From assembly GCA_043817485.1 (NCBI GenBank), contig JBDRGX010000139.1, positions 1-15,205 of the forward strand: 15,205 nucleotides of DNA, read 5' to 3'. The position numbers and the translations under genes were made by a program. This DNA comes from JBDRGX01 sp043817485 [NCBI: bacterium] (GTDB taxonomy: Bacteria > JBDRGX01). The notes under the pieces were generated by a model. It was not told the origin of the DNA. It made no database searches and worked only from the letters and a program-made list of their open reading frames with translations. Positions 8,129 to 15,205 of this stretch are shown one piece after another. Position 1 is the stretch's first letter. Each line of letters opens with the position of its first letter.

Positions 8129-8419
8129 TTATTTTATTTCAACTTCTTGTTCTAAATATTGTTTTAATTCTTGAGATAAAGCTACTTTTTTATCCCAACG
8201 AGCAATAATATTTTCTTTTTCATCTAAAATAATTGTTGTTGGAACATCAATTACTCCAAGCATTGTTCCTTCAACTAAATCATCTATATTTTCCATATCA
8301 TAAAGTTGAATATTAACTTTATTTTGTAAATTCCATTTTTCAATAAATAAATTGTATTTTTTAAAAGCATCTTTACAAACTTGGCAAGTATTTTTTCCAA
8401 AAACTTTTATTTCTAACAT
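8129..8419 (-). CDS. Small thioredoxin/glutaredoxin-fold protein with CxxC
   Basis: A 96-residue thioredoxin-fold protein, probably a cytoplasmic disulfide or thiol redox protein, since no signal peptide is present. The first strand MLEIKVFGKNTC leads into the redox pair Cys12-Gln-Val-Cys15. The cis-proline signature is VPTTIIL with Pro60, preceding the second sheet half, and DEKENIIARW fits the final hairpin. The length is that of a minimal thioredoxin or glutaredoxin. The active-site dipeptide QV differs from the usual GP or PY, so redox potential and partner are unknown. ATG at 8419 follows AAGGAA, 14 bases downstream of the MFS stop, and the oxidoreductase gene follows after 24 bases, giving a tight three-gene operon. 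Confidence 0.8.
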   Translation of the reverse strand: MLEIKVFGKNTCQVCKDAFKKYNLFIEKWNLQNKVNIQLYDMENIDDLVEGTMLGVIDVPTTIILDEKENIIARWDKKVALSQELKQYLEQEVEIK

Positions 8420-8433
8420 TTAAAATTCCTTTT

Positions 8434-9639
8434 TTAATTAATATTTAAAATTTGTGATTTTGTATCTTTAAAATAATTTTTGAAAATAAAAATAATAAAT
8501 AAAATAACAGAAATAAAACTCATAAAAGCACCATAAATAAAAACTATATTTGTATTAAAATTCCATAAAATTCCAGCTATTAAATTTGCTGGTAATACAA
8601 TCAATCCCATTATTGTATAAAACATTCCTAATGAAGTAGCTTTTAATTCTTTTGGACACATATCAGCAATATAAGCTTTTTCATTTCCTTTTATAATCGC
8701 AAAAACTAATCCATATAAACTAAATAAAACTACAAAACCTATTAAAGAATGACAAAATGCAAATCCAAAAGAAACAATGGAAAATAAAAAATACCCTAAA
8801 ATAATTACTTTTTTTCTTCCTATTTTATCAGAAAGAATACCAAAAGGAATTGAAAATATTGCATAAAAAATATTAAATAAAATATATAATAAAATAGGAA
8901 TACTAATAGATAACTTATTTGGGAAAAATTTTTGTGCTTTAAGAATAAAAAACATATAACTAAAATTTGACAAAGTAAATATTCCAGAAACTAACATAAA
9001 TAATTTTAAAGATAAAGAAAAATTTTTAATATCTATTTTAAAAAATATTTTTTTTTCTTCTTTTTTTTTCTCTTTTACAAAAAATAAAGGAATTAAAGTT
9101 AAAAATGAAATAATCGCAGCAATAAGAATAATAAAATTAAAATTAATTTTTAAAAAATAAAATAATAAAAAAGCAACAATTGAACCAAAAATTGCTCCAA
9201 TCGTATCTAAAGTTCTATGAAATCCAAACGCTTTTCCTTTTTGTTGTGGCATTGAATCTGCAATAATTGCATCTCTTGAAGGTTCTCTTATTGCTTTTCC
9301 AATTCTTTCTAATCCAGTAAAAATTAAAACATGAGAACAAGTTTTAGAAAAAGATAAAAACAATTTAAAAATAGATGAATGCAAATAACCAAATAAAACA
9401 AATACTTTTCTTTTTCCTGTTTTATCAGATAAATATCCACAAAAAACTTTTAAAATATCTGCGATACTATCTCTTATTCCTCCAATTAAACCAATAATCA
9501 ATCCTCCACCACCTAATGATGAGATAAACATTGGCAAAATAGACATTATCATTTCACTACTTACATCATTTAAAAAACTAACAATTCCTAATAAAAAAAC
9601 ATTATAACTAATGCTTTTTAAAAAATTATTTTTCACCAT
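8434..9639 (-). CDS. Major facilitator superfamily transporter
   Basis: Twelve-helix inner-membrane secondary transporter, probably a proton- or solute-coupled exporter or importer. Both halves carry the MFS motif A between helices 2 and 3 and helices 8 and 9: GYLSDKTGKRK in the N-terminal half and GILSDKIGRRK in the C-terminal half. Hydrophobic segments run regularly through all 401 residues with short charged loops, and a lysine/glutamate-rich loop near the middle separates the two six-helix bundles. ERIGKAIREPSRDAI after helix 4 resembles a subgroup of uncharacterised MFS permeases. ATG at 9639 follows AAAGGAA. It is the first gene of the operon and diverges from the beta-barrel gene. Substrate is unknown. 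Confidence 0.88.
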   Translation of the reverse strand: MVKNNFLKSISYNVFLLGIVSFLNDVSSEMIMSILPMFISSLGGGGLIIGLIGGIRDSIADILKVFCGYLSDKTGKRKVFVLFGYLHSSIFKLFLSFSKTCSHVLIFTGLERIGKAIREPSRDAIIADSMPQQKGKAFGFHRTLDTIGAIFGSIVAFLLFYFLKINFNFIILIAAIISFLTLIPLFFVKEKKKEEKKIFFKIDIKNFSLSLKLFMLVSGIFTLSNFSYMFFILKAQKFFPNKLSISIPILLYILFNIFYAIFSIPFGILSDKIGRKKVIILGYFLFSIVSFGFAFCHSLIGFVVLFSLYGLVFAIIKGNEKAYIADMCPKELKATSLGMFYTIMGLIVLPANLIAGILWNFNTNIVFIYGAFMSFISVILFIIFIFKNYFKDTKSQILNIN

Positions 9640-9681
9640 AATTTCCTTTTATAAACCTAAAATTATTTATAAATTGAAAAA

Positions 9682-9711
9682 AGTCTAAACATATTTTTTA
9701 ATCTTTGTCAA
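9682..9711 (-). promoter_or_regulatory. Putative promoter of the MFS-thioredoxin-oxidoreductase operon
   Basis: A perfect TTGACA -35 box reads on the minus strand at 9706-9711, with TAGACT (9682-9687) after an 18-base spacer as the best -10. Transcription would start about 35 bases before the MFS start codon. The -10 box is imperfect. Confidence 0.4.
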
Positions 9712-9731
9712 ATATTTAAAAAAAATTGACA
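9706..9731. promoter_or_regulatory. Symmetrical divergent TTGACA pair
   Basis: TGTCAA (9706-9711) and TTGACA (9726-9731) form an inverted pair with a 14-base A/T spacer between the divergent genes. They may be back-to-back -35 boxes. The plus-strand box lacks a good -10 at normal spacing, since the near-consensus CATAAT at 9756-9761 is 24 bases away. They may instead be half-sites of one operator serving both directions. Confidence 0.35.
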
Positions 9732-9757
9732 ATAAAATAAAAATAAATAACTCTTCA

Positions 9758-9789
9758 TAATAGTTATAACATGTAGTTAATAACTATTA
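9758..9789 (+). promoter_or_regulatory. Inverted-repeat cluster in the leader of the beta-barrel gene
   Basis: A perfect 10-bp inverted repeat pairs TAATAGTTAT (9758-9767) with ATAACTATTA (9780-9789). Nested in it, TAGTTA (9774-9779) and TAACTA (9781-9786) form a 13-base palindrome, so the half-site TAGTTA occurs three times. The cluster ends 8 bases before the GGAGGT ribosome site (9797-9802). It could be a repressor operator or an mRNA leader stem limiting translation. Confidence 0.4.
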
Positions 9790-9810
9790 AATAAATGGAG
9801 GTAATTTTTT

Positions 9811-10344
9811 ATGAAAAAATTAATTTTAATAGTAATAATGTTTTTAATTCCAATTTTAAGTTATTCTCAAGAAAAAATTTTTACTACTGCTGATGCTGCT
9901 AATATATCAGAGTCAGAGTATAAATATTCTATTGGTGCAGCAGCTGGATTTACAACAGGTACAGGAGTAAGTTTTAGAAAATGGTTTGACAATAAAAAAG
10001 CAGTTCAAATAACCCTTTTACCATTTTTAAACAAAGAAAATTCTACTATAAGTTTAGGACTTACTTATTTACAAAAACTTAAACAAGGAAAAACAACTAA
10101 TTTATTTTTTTATACGGGATATCATTATTTTCAAGTTATAGAAACTTCTTATATTGATGATAAAAATATTCTTAATAAAAAAAATACCTCTATCAATAAC
10201 AATGTTGGAGCAGGTCCTGGTCTTGAAATTAAAATTGATAATATTGTTTTTGATATAATGGTTGGATTTGCAATTTATCATAATAATATAGATAAACTAT
10301 CTCTAGGTCTCACAGGAGAAATTGGTCTTTTTTATAATTTTTAA
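9811..10344 (+). CDS. Small outer-membrane beta-barrel protein, function unknown
   Basis: The N-terminus is a Sec signal peptide: MKK, a hydrophobic core, then SYS before Gln20, where signal peptidase I would cut. The mature part of about 158 residues alternates hydrophobic and polar residues in strands rich in glycine and aromatics, such as YSIGAAAGF, TNLFFYTGYHYF and IMVGFAIYH. It ends GEIGLFYNF with the terminal phenylalanine typical of proteins recognised by the BAM complex. The size suits an eight-stranded barrel. ATG at 9811 has the strong GGAGGT 8 bases upstream. I do not recognise a specific family. The macroglobulin gene begins 77 bases downstream without an obvious intervening terminator, so the two may be cotranscribed and the barrel may anchor, display or accompany it. 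That link is inference. Confidence 0.75.
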   Translation: MKKLILIVIMFLIPILSYSQEKIFTTADAANISESEYKYSIGAAAGFTTGTGVSFRKWFDNKKAVQITLLPFLNKENSTISLGLTYLQKLKQGKTTNLFFYTGYHYFQVIETSYIDDKNILNKKNTSINNNVGAGPGLEIKIDNIVFDIMVGFAIYHNNIDKLSLGLTGEIGLFYNF

Positions 10345-10421
10345 TAATCATTAAATCTAATATTAATTTGCCATCAAAAAAAGTAATTTAAAAAAAATAC
10401 AAAATTCAGAAGTCAAAAAAA

Positions 10422-13400
10422 ATGAAAAAATATTTAATAATTTTACTTATTACTTTTATAGCATCTTTTGTTTTTAGTAATAATGAAAATATATTGCTTA
10501 AACAAATTTTATCTGGTCATTATACCTATGTTTTAGGACAAAATAAATGGATAACAAATAGTAAAATTTCTTTAAGAATCGTAGTTAAAAATTTTCAACA
10601 ACAACTTATTAAAGATGCAAAAATTTATATTAAAATAGGAAATATAAAATTATTTAGCGGAAAAACTAATAAACAAGGAACTATTGATGCTCAATTTACC
10701 TTACCAAAAGACTTAAAAGGAAAACAAGAACTTACAATAAAAACTATAACTTCTAACAAAATTGATGAAATAAAAAAAGATATTACAATTGAAGAACAAT
10801 ATAAAATTTTATTAACTACAGATAAACCTATTTATCAACCTAATCAAATTATTCATATTAGAATTTTAAGTTTAAATAGTTTTGATTTAAAACCTTTGAA
10901 AAATAAAGAAATAATAGTAGAAATAGAAGATCCTAAAGGAAATAAAGTTTTTAAACAAAAATTTATTAATTCTTTATTTGGTATTTGTGATACTAAATTT
11001 CAATTAGCAGATGAAATTAATTTAGGAACATATACAATAAGAGCAATTTTAAATGAAACAAAACAAGAAAAAAAAATAAATATTGATAAATATGTATTAC
11101 CTAAATTTAAAATACATTTTAACCCAGAAAAAAATTTCTATGCCCCAGAACAAGAATTGAAAGCTATTATTGAAGCGAATTATTTTTTTGGGAAGCCAGT
11201 TTCAAACGCAAAAATAATTATTTCTCTTTCTAAATTTGATATAAATTTTGAAGAATTTGCTCTTATAGAAGGAAATTTGAATGATTCTGGAATTTATGAA
11301 TTAAAATATAAATTACCTTCTTATTTTGTTGGACAACCATTAGAACAAGGTAAATCTTTAATTAATGTAAAAATAAATATCATAGATACAGCAAATCATA
11401 AAGAAGCAATTAGTTCAAATATTCCAATTTCATCAGAGCCATTATGTATTACAGCAATTCCAGAAAGTGGCTCATTAGTGGCTAATATCAAAAATAATCT
11501 TTACATTTTAACTACTTACCCAGATCATCAAGCAGCTTCAACAGAAATTACAATTGATAACACAAAATTAAAAACAAATAATTTAGGTATTACAAAATAT
11601 TCTGTTTTTCCTAAAAAATCTCCTTTTAAAATTATGATTTTAGCCCAAGATGACAAAGGAAATAAAACAAAAAAAGAATTTCAATTTAGTTTTGAACAAA
11701 AAGAAGAAAGTATTCTTTTGCAGACTAATCAAGCAGTTTATAAAGTAGGAGAAAATTTAATTGCAGATATTTTTACTTCTCAAAAAACTGGAACAGTATA
11801 TTTGGATATTATTAAAAATAAGCAAACTATTTTAACTCAATCTCTTGAAATTCAAAATGGAAAAGCAAACTTAAATTTTGTTCTCAGTAATGATTTTTTT
11901 GGAACATTAGAATTGCATTCTTATATTATTCCTCCAAGTGGCAATATTATTCGTGATACTAAAATAATATTTGTTAATCCCAAAAACGATTTAGAAATAA
12001 AAATTTCTACTGATAAAGATATTTATTTACCAGCAGAAGAAGCTATTTTAAATTTTGAAATAAAAAATAAAAAAAATAAAGGAATATTAGCAGCTTTAGG
12101 AATTACAGTAGTTGATGAAAGTGTATTTGCTTTACAAGAAATGCAACCAGGATTAGAAAAAATTTATTTTATGTTAGAAAAAGAAATTATGACTCCAAGA
12201 TATGAAATTCATAATTTTACTCTTCAAGAAATAACAAAACCTTTAATAAAAGAAGACCAATTAGAAGCAACAAAAATGCTTTTATCTTCATTTGAAAACC
12301 TTAATGAATTCACTTTAGAAATAAATTCATATAAAGAAAAAATAGAAAAAATCAAAAAATATTTGCATAGTTTAGTTGAAAAAGATGCAGAAATATTTTT
12401 AAATGCAATTGAAACCCATTATCAAAAATATCCAAAAGTAAATTTACAAAAATTTGGAATTAAACAACTTATTAAAAAAGGTTTACTAAAAGCAAAAAAT
12501 CTTAAAGATCCTTGGGGGAATAAATATAATTTTATTTTACCTGCTAATCAATATTCTTTATATGATTTTAATCTCATAAGCATAGGTCCAGATGGTATTA
12601 AAAATAGCATAGATGACATAACCTGTAATTTGTATGATTTTATAAAAATACAAAAAGAAATGCCGCAAAACTTTTCAAGAGGAATTAAAGCAATTTCTGT
12701 AAATATTTCAGAAAAAAAAACAGAAACTGCTTTATCAAAAGAACCAGTTAAAATAAGACAACATTTTCCAGAAACTCTTTTTGTAGAACCAAATCTAATT
12801 ACTGATGACAAAGGTTTTGCTACATTAAAAATTCCTTTAGCTGATTCTATTACTACTTGGAGATTAAGTGCTATTGGCTCTTCTTTGAAAGGAGAATTAG
12901 GAAGTATTTCAAAAGAAATTCGAGTTTTTCAAGAATTTTTTATAGATATTGATGCTCCTGTTCAATTAACTCAAGGAGATGTTGTTTCTATTCCAGTTGC
13001 AATATATAATTATCTTCCTGATACTCAACAAATTAAAATACTTTTAGAAAAACAAGAATGGTTTGATTTACAAGATACATCAGAAAAAAATCTTACATTA
13101 AAAGCAAATGAAGTAAGTGTTGTTTATTTTTCTTTAAAAATAAAAGAAATTGGTTGGCAAAAATTAACAGTTTTTGGATATGGAAATAAAAAAAATGATG
13201 CTATTACTCGTCAAATTGAAATAATTCCAAATGGACAAGAAATAGAAAAAGTTATAAATAATAAATTAGAAAAAGATATAGAACAAACAATCAATATTCC
13301 CGATAATGCCATAGACAAAGCTTCTAATATATTAGTAAAAATATATCCTAATACTTTTTCACAAATAATTGAAGGTTTAGATAAAATTTTTCGAATGCCA

Positions 13401-14843
13401 TTTGGTTGTTTTGAACAAACATCATCAGTAACTTATCCAAACATTTTAGTTTTAGATTATATTAAAAAATCAAAAATGATAACACCTGAATTACAAATGA
13501 AAGCAGAACAATTTATCAATTTAGGATATCAACGGCTTTTAAGTTTTGAAGTTTCTGGAAATGGTTTTAGTTGGTTTGGAAATGCTCCAGCAAATCAAAT
13601 TCTTACAGCTTATGGATTAATGGAATTTAATGATATGAAAAATGTGCATAATATAGATGAAGAAGTTATCAAAAGAACACAAAATTGGCTTTTAGATAAA
13701 CAACAAGCAGATGGTTCATGGATTCCCGATAAAGAATATTTGCATAGTGATATTTGGCAAAAAATTCAAAACAGTAATTTATTAGTTACAAGTTATATTT
13801 TGTGGGGGCTTTTAGAATCTGGTTTGAAAAATGATAAAATAGAAAAAGCAGTAAATTATCTTAAAAATAATTTAAAAGAAAATGATGATGCTTATATTTT
13901 GGGCTTATGTGCAAATGCTATGGTAGTCTATAATAAAGATAATAAATTTACTTTAGAAATTTTAAAAAAATTAGATAAAAAGAAAAAAGAAGAAAATAAT
14001 ATAGTATATTGGACATCTGACATTTCTACAATTACTTATTCTAAAAACAAAACTGCTCATTTAGAAACAACATCCTTAATTACTTATGCTTTATTAAAAT
14101 CTCAAAAATATCCAGAAACAATAAATAAAGCATTAGCTTTTTTAATTCAAGAAAAAGATTCTAATGGTACATGGTATTCTACACAAGCAACAGTATTAGT
14201 TTTAAAATCTTTAATTTTATCTTTGGAAGGATCAAAACAAAATATAAATGCAAAAATAAAAATATTAGCAAATAATCAAGAAGTAACAAATTTTGACATT
14301 AATTCAGAAAATAGTAATATTTTAAGATTAGTTAGTTTAAAAAAATATGTTAAAAAAGGCGATAATCAAATTAAAATTACATTTACTGGGCAAGGAAGTA
14401 CATTTTATCAAATTGTAAATAAATTTTATTTACCTTGGGAAATTAAAAAAGAAACAAAAGAAATAATAAAAATTGATTTAAAATATGATAAAACAACTTT
14501 GATAAAAGATGATATTATTACTTGTCAAATAGAAATAAAAAATATGATACATGGAATTGCTAAAATGATTATTGCAGATTTAGGAATACCTCCTGCATTT
14601 ACTATTTTATCAGAGGATTTAACAAAATTAGTGCAAAATAAAGTTTTCAATAAATTTAATTTAACTGATAGGCAAATTATTATTTATATTGAAGAATTAA
14701 ACAATACAAAACCAATAATATTTTCTTATCGTTTAAAAGCAAAATATCCAATTAAAGCAAAAACTCCTAAATCTAAAATTTATAAATATTATGAACCAGA
14801 AATAGAAAATATCGTAGAACCAATTGAAATAGAAGTAAAATAA
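10422..14843 (+). CDS. Secreted bacterial alpha-2-macroglobulin with thioester and GspG-like insert
   Basis: Large protease trap of the periplasm or cell surface: cleavage exposes a thioester that covalently captures the attacker. A signal peptide (1-19, cut near VFS/N) lacks a lipobox cysteine, unlike lipoprotein YfhM of E. coli. Macroglobulin domains follow, with TTDKPIYQP (about 132-140), LPKFKI (226-231) and VVDESVFAL (563-571). Residues about 619-750 hold an insert whose C-terminal part, with DPWGN (696-700) and SIGPDG (720-725), resembles pseudopilin GspG. The fold resumes at FPETL and DSITTWR (Trp813). The thioester motif is GCFEQ with Cys996 and Gln999, followed by an alpha-helical thioester domain with WFGNAPANQ. 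A C-terminal receptor-binding-like domain ends the 1473 residues. It lacks a strong Shine-Dalgarno site and may depend on the beta-barrel gene upstream. No pbpC partner is present in the window. Confidence 0.9.
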   Translation: MKKYLIILLITFIASFVFSNNENILLKQILSGHYTYVLGQNKWITNSKISLRIVVKNFQQQLIKDAKIYIKIGNIKLFSGKTNKQGTIDAQFTLPKDLKGKQELTIKTITSNKIDEIKKDITIEEQYKILLTTDKPIYQPNQIIHIRILSLNSFDLKPLKNKEIIVEIEDPKGNKVFKQKFINSLFGICDTKFQLADEINLGTYTIRAILNETKQEKKINIDKYVLPKFKIHFNPEKNFYAPEQELKAIIEANYFFGKPVSNAKIIISLSKFDINFEEFALIEGNLNDSGIYELKYKLPSYFVGQPLEQGKSLINVKINIIDTANHKEAISSNIPISSEPLCITAIPESGSLVANIKNNLYILTTYPDHQAASTEITIDNTKLKTNNLGITKYSVFPKKSPFKIMILAQDDKGNKTKKEFQFSFEQKEESILLQTNQAVYKVGENLIADIFTSQKTGTVYLDIIKNKQTILTQSLEIQNGKANLNFVLSNDFFGTLELHSYIIPPSGNIIRDTKIIFVNPKNDLEIKISTDKDIYLPAEEAILNFEIKNKKNKGILAALGITVVDESVFALQEMQPGLEKIYFMLEKEIMTPRYEIHNFTLQEITKPLIKEDQLEATKMLLSSFENLNEFTLEINSYKEKIEKIKKYLHSLVEKDAEIFLNAIETHYQKYPKVNLQKFGIKQLIKKGLLKAKNLKDPWGNKYNFILPANQYSLYDFNLISIGPDGIKNSIDDITCNLYDFIKIQKEMPQNFSRGIKAISVNISEKKTETALSKEPVKIRQHFPETLFVEPNLITDDKGFATLKIPLADSITTWRLSAIGSSLKGELGSISKEIRVFQEFFIDIDAPVQLTQGDVVSIPVAIYNYLPDTQQIKILLEKQEWFDLQDTSEKNLTLKANEVSVVYFSLKIKEIGWQKLTVFGYGNKKNDAITRQIEIIPNGQEIEKVINNKLEKDIEQTINIPDNAIDKASNILVKIYPNTFSQIIEGLDKIFRMPFGCFEQTSSVTYPNILVLDYIKKSKMITPELQMKAEQFINLGYQRLLSFEVSGNGFSWFGNAPANQILTAYGLMEFNDMKNVHNIDEEVIKRTQNWLLDKQQADGSWIPDKEYLHSDIWQKIQNSNLLVTSYILWGLLESGLKNDKIEKAVNYLKNNLKENDDAYILGLCANAMVVYNKDNKFTLEILKKLDKKKKEENNIVYWTSDISTITYSKNKTAHLETTSLITYALLKSQKYPETINKALAFLIQEKDSNGTWYSTQATVLVLKSLILSLEGSKQNINAKIKILANNQEVTNFDINSENSNILRLVSLKKYVKKGDNQIKITFTGQGSTFYQIVNKFYLPWEIKKETKEIIKIDLKYDKTTLIKDDIITCQIEIKNMIHGIAKMIIADLGIPPAFTILSEDLTKLVQNKVFNKFNLTDRQIIIYIEELNNTKPIIFSYRLKAKYPIKAKTPKSKIYKYYEPEIENIVEPIEIEVK

Positions 14844-14845
14844 AA

Positions 14846-14861
14846 ATTGTTATCTAACAAT
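14846..14861 (+). terminator. Hairpin after the macroglobulin gene
   Basis: ATTGTTA (14846-14852) and TAACAAT (14855-14861) are a perfect inverted repeat beginning two bases after the stop codon, realistic as a 6-bp stem with a 4-base loop. A second small A/T stem, AAAATT with AATTTT, follows near 14875. A proper T run is absent, so terminator activity is uncertain. Confidence 0.35.
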
Positions 14862-14934
14862 ACGTTAGTCTTAAAATTCAATTTTATGATAAGTGACTTA
14901 CAGTGCGACCATATCGTAATTACATAAAAGTATT

Positions 14935-15080
14935 AAGACACGGTTTTCATGTTGGGTCATCAAGCCAAGTTATCCAAAAAAGATTGTTGATTTAGTCTGT
15001 AAACAAGTGATCATGGAAAAAAGGCTATAGTTAAAAAATTTAAGAAGAAGTTGGGGGGTTAATAAGAGACTGTGTCGCAA
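14935..15080 (+). mobile_element. Internally deleted insertion-sequence remnant
   Basis: A segment of about 145 bases is bounded by imperfect inverted ends. The left end GACACGGTTT (14937-14946) and the reverse complement of the right end, GACACAGTCT, agree at 8 of 10 positions. A broken transposase N-terminus starts just inside the left end, as in IS3-like elements. The right end is nearly identical to the orphan sequence at 778-797. It is followed immediately by the edge repeat. The rest of the transposase is missing, so this looks like a deletion derivative that could only be moved in trans, if at all. Confidence 0.5.
14949..15078 (+). pseudogene. Frameshifted transposase OrfA N-terminal fragment
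   Basis: ATG at 14949 opens MLGHQAK. Skipping one base at 14970 continues as YPKKIVDLVCKQVIMEKR. Returning to the first frame gives AIVKKFKKKLG, and a further shift in a run of six G (15053-15058) gives GVNKRL. Joined, this reads like the helix-turn-helix start of an IS3-family OrfA or similar transposase, which typically has a 'YPKE-I-x-LV' start and 'V-KKFGV' next. In any single frame it is interrupted by stops. No DDE catalytic part follows. The family assignment is tentative. The helix-turn-helix character and decay are the better supported points. Confidence 0.4.
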
Positions 15081-15083
15081 TAG
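15065..15083 (+). repeat. Right terminal sequence of the insertion-sequence remnant
   Basis: AGAGACTGTGTCGCAATAG matches 778-797 in direct orientation. Its last bases overlap the start of the edge repeat, so a single junction joins the insertion-sequence end to the repeat. Confidence 0.5.
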
Positions 15084-15171
15084 AAATTTGGCATGAGAAG
15101 TATACAACATGTTGTGCCAATATTAGCAATAAATACTATATATGGGATAGTTTTGCCATTAATTATCAATT
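15081..15171 (+). repeat. Edge direct repeat, right copy
   Basis: This is the counterpart of 1-88 in the same orientation. The stem TTGGCAT (15088-15094) with GTGCCAA (15114-15120) is kept, and an inner 12-base perfect palindrome ACAACATGTTGT lies at 15104-15115. The second stem of the left copy is degenerate here. The remaining 34 bases of the window show nothing recognisable. Confidence 0.7.
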
Positions 15172-15205
15172 GTATATATAAAGACTTAAATTAGTTGATA
15201 TAAAG

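Noticed and set aside
12548-12811. Minus-strand open frame of 87 codons
   Set aside because: Antisense within the macroglobulin gene and without supporting signals.
9811-14843. Alternative genetic code
   Set aside because: Despite extreme A+T content, tryptophan is encoded by TGG in the conserved DPWGN and TTWR motifs, and no conserved motif requires reading through TGA.
14844-15205. Integron attC or CRISPR-like structure at the right edge
   Set aside because: The stems lack the GTTRRRY-type core sites of attC, and only one local repeat unit exists, so neither interpretation is supported.

Overview
The window is a very A+T-rich bacterial segment from an organism I cannot place. Two proteins carry Sec signal peptides and one of them looks like an outer-membrane beta-barrel, so the cell is probably diderm. 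Purine-rich Shine-Dalgarno sites precede most genes, which argues against Bacteroidota. No rRNA, tRNA or CRISPR array was seen.

Layout. At the left edge (1-88) is a diverged direct repeat that recurs at the right edge (15081-15171). Next comes a minus-strand BrnT/BrnA-type toxin-antitoxin operon (162-724), then a short sequence resembling an insertion-sequence end (778-797). From about 800 to 9640 all genes are on the minus strand. In transcription order they are an MFS transporter, a thioredoxin-fold protein and a Gfo/Idh/MocA oxidoreductase (9639-7061), a single-chain type IIG restriction-modification enzyme (6995-4647), a long-chain polyprenyl diphosphate synthase (4284-3307) and a Wzz/BY-kinase exopolysaccharide regulator (3291-967). 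The restriction-modification gene is less A+T-extreme by eye than its neighbours, and a possible transposase remnant lies just past its 3' end, so it looks inserted.

At 9640-9810 is a divergent promoter region rich in inverted repeats. On the plus strand, a small outer-membrane beta-barrel protein (9811-10344) is followed by a large secreted alpha-2-macroglobulin with an intact Cys-Gln thioester motif (10422-14843). That protein carries, in the region where a protease bait would be, a segment resembling the globular domain of the type II secretion pseudopilin GspG. This is the most interesting item in the window.

The right end (14844-15205) holds a hairpin, an internally deleted insertion sequence with a frameshifted transposase N-terminus, and the second copy of the edge repeat.

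Functionally, the beta-barrel and macroglobulin genes may form an envelope defence module against proteases. The restriction-modification and toxin-antitoxin genes are mobile defence or stabilisation cargo near transposon debris. The polyprenyl synthase and BY-kinase belong to lipid-carrier or quinone and surface-polysaccharide metabolism.
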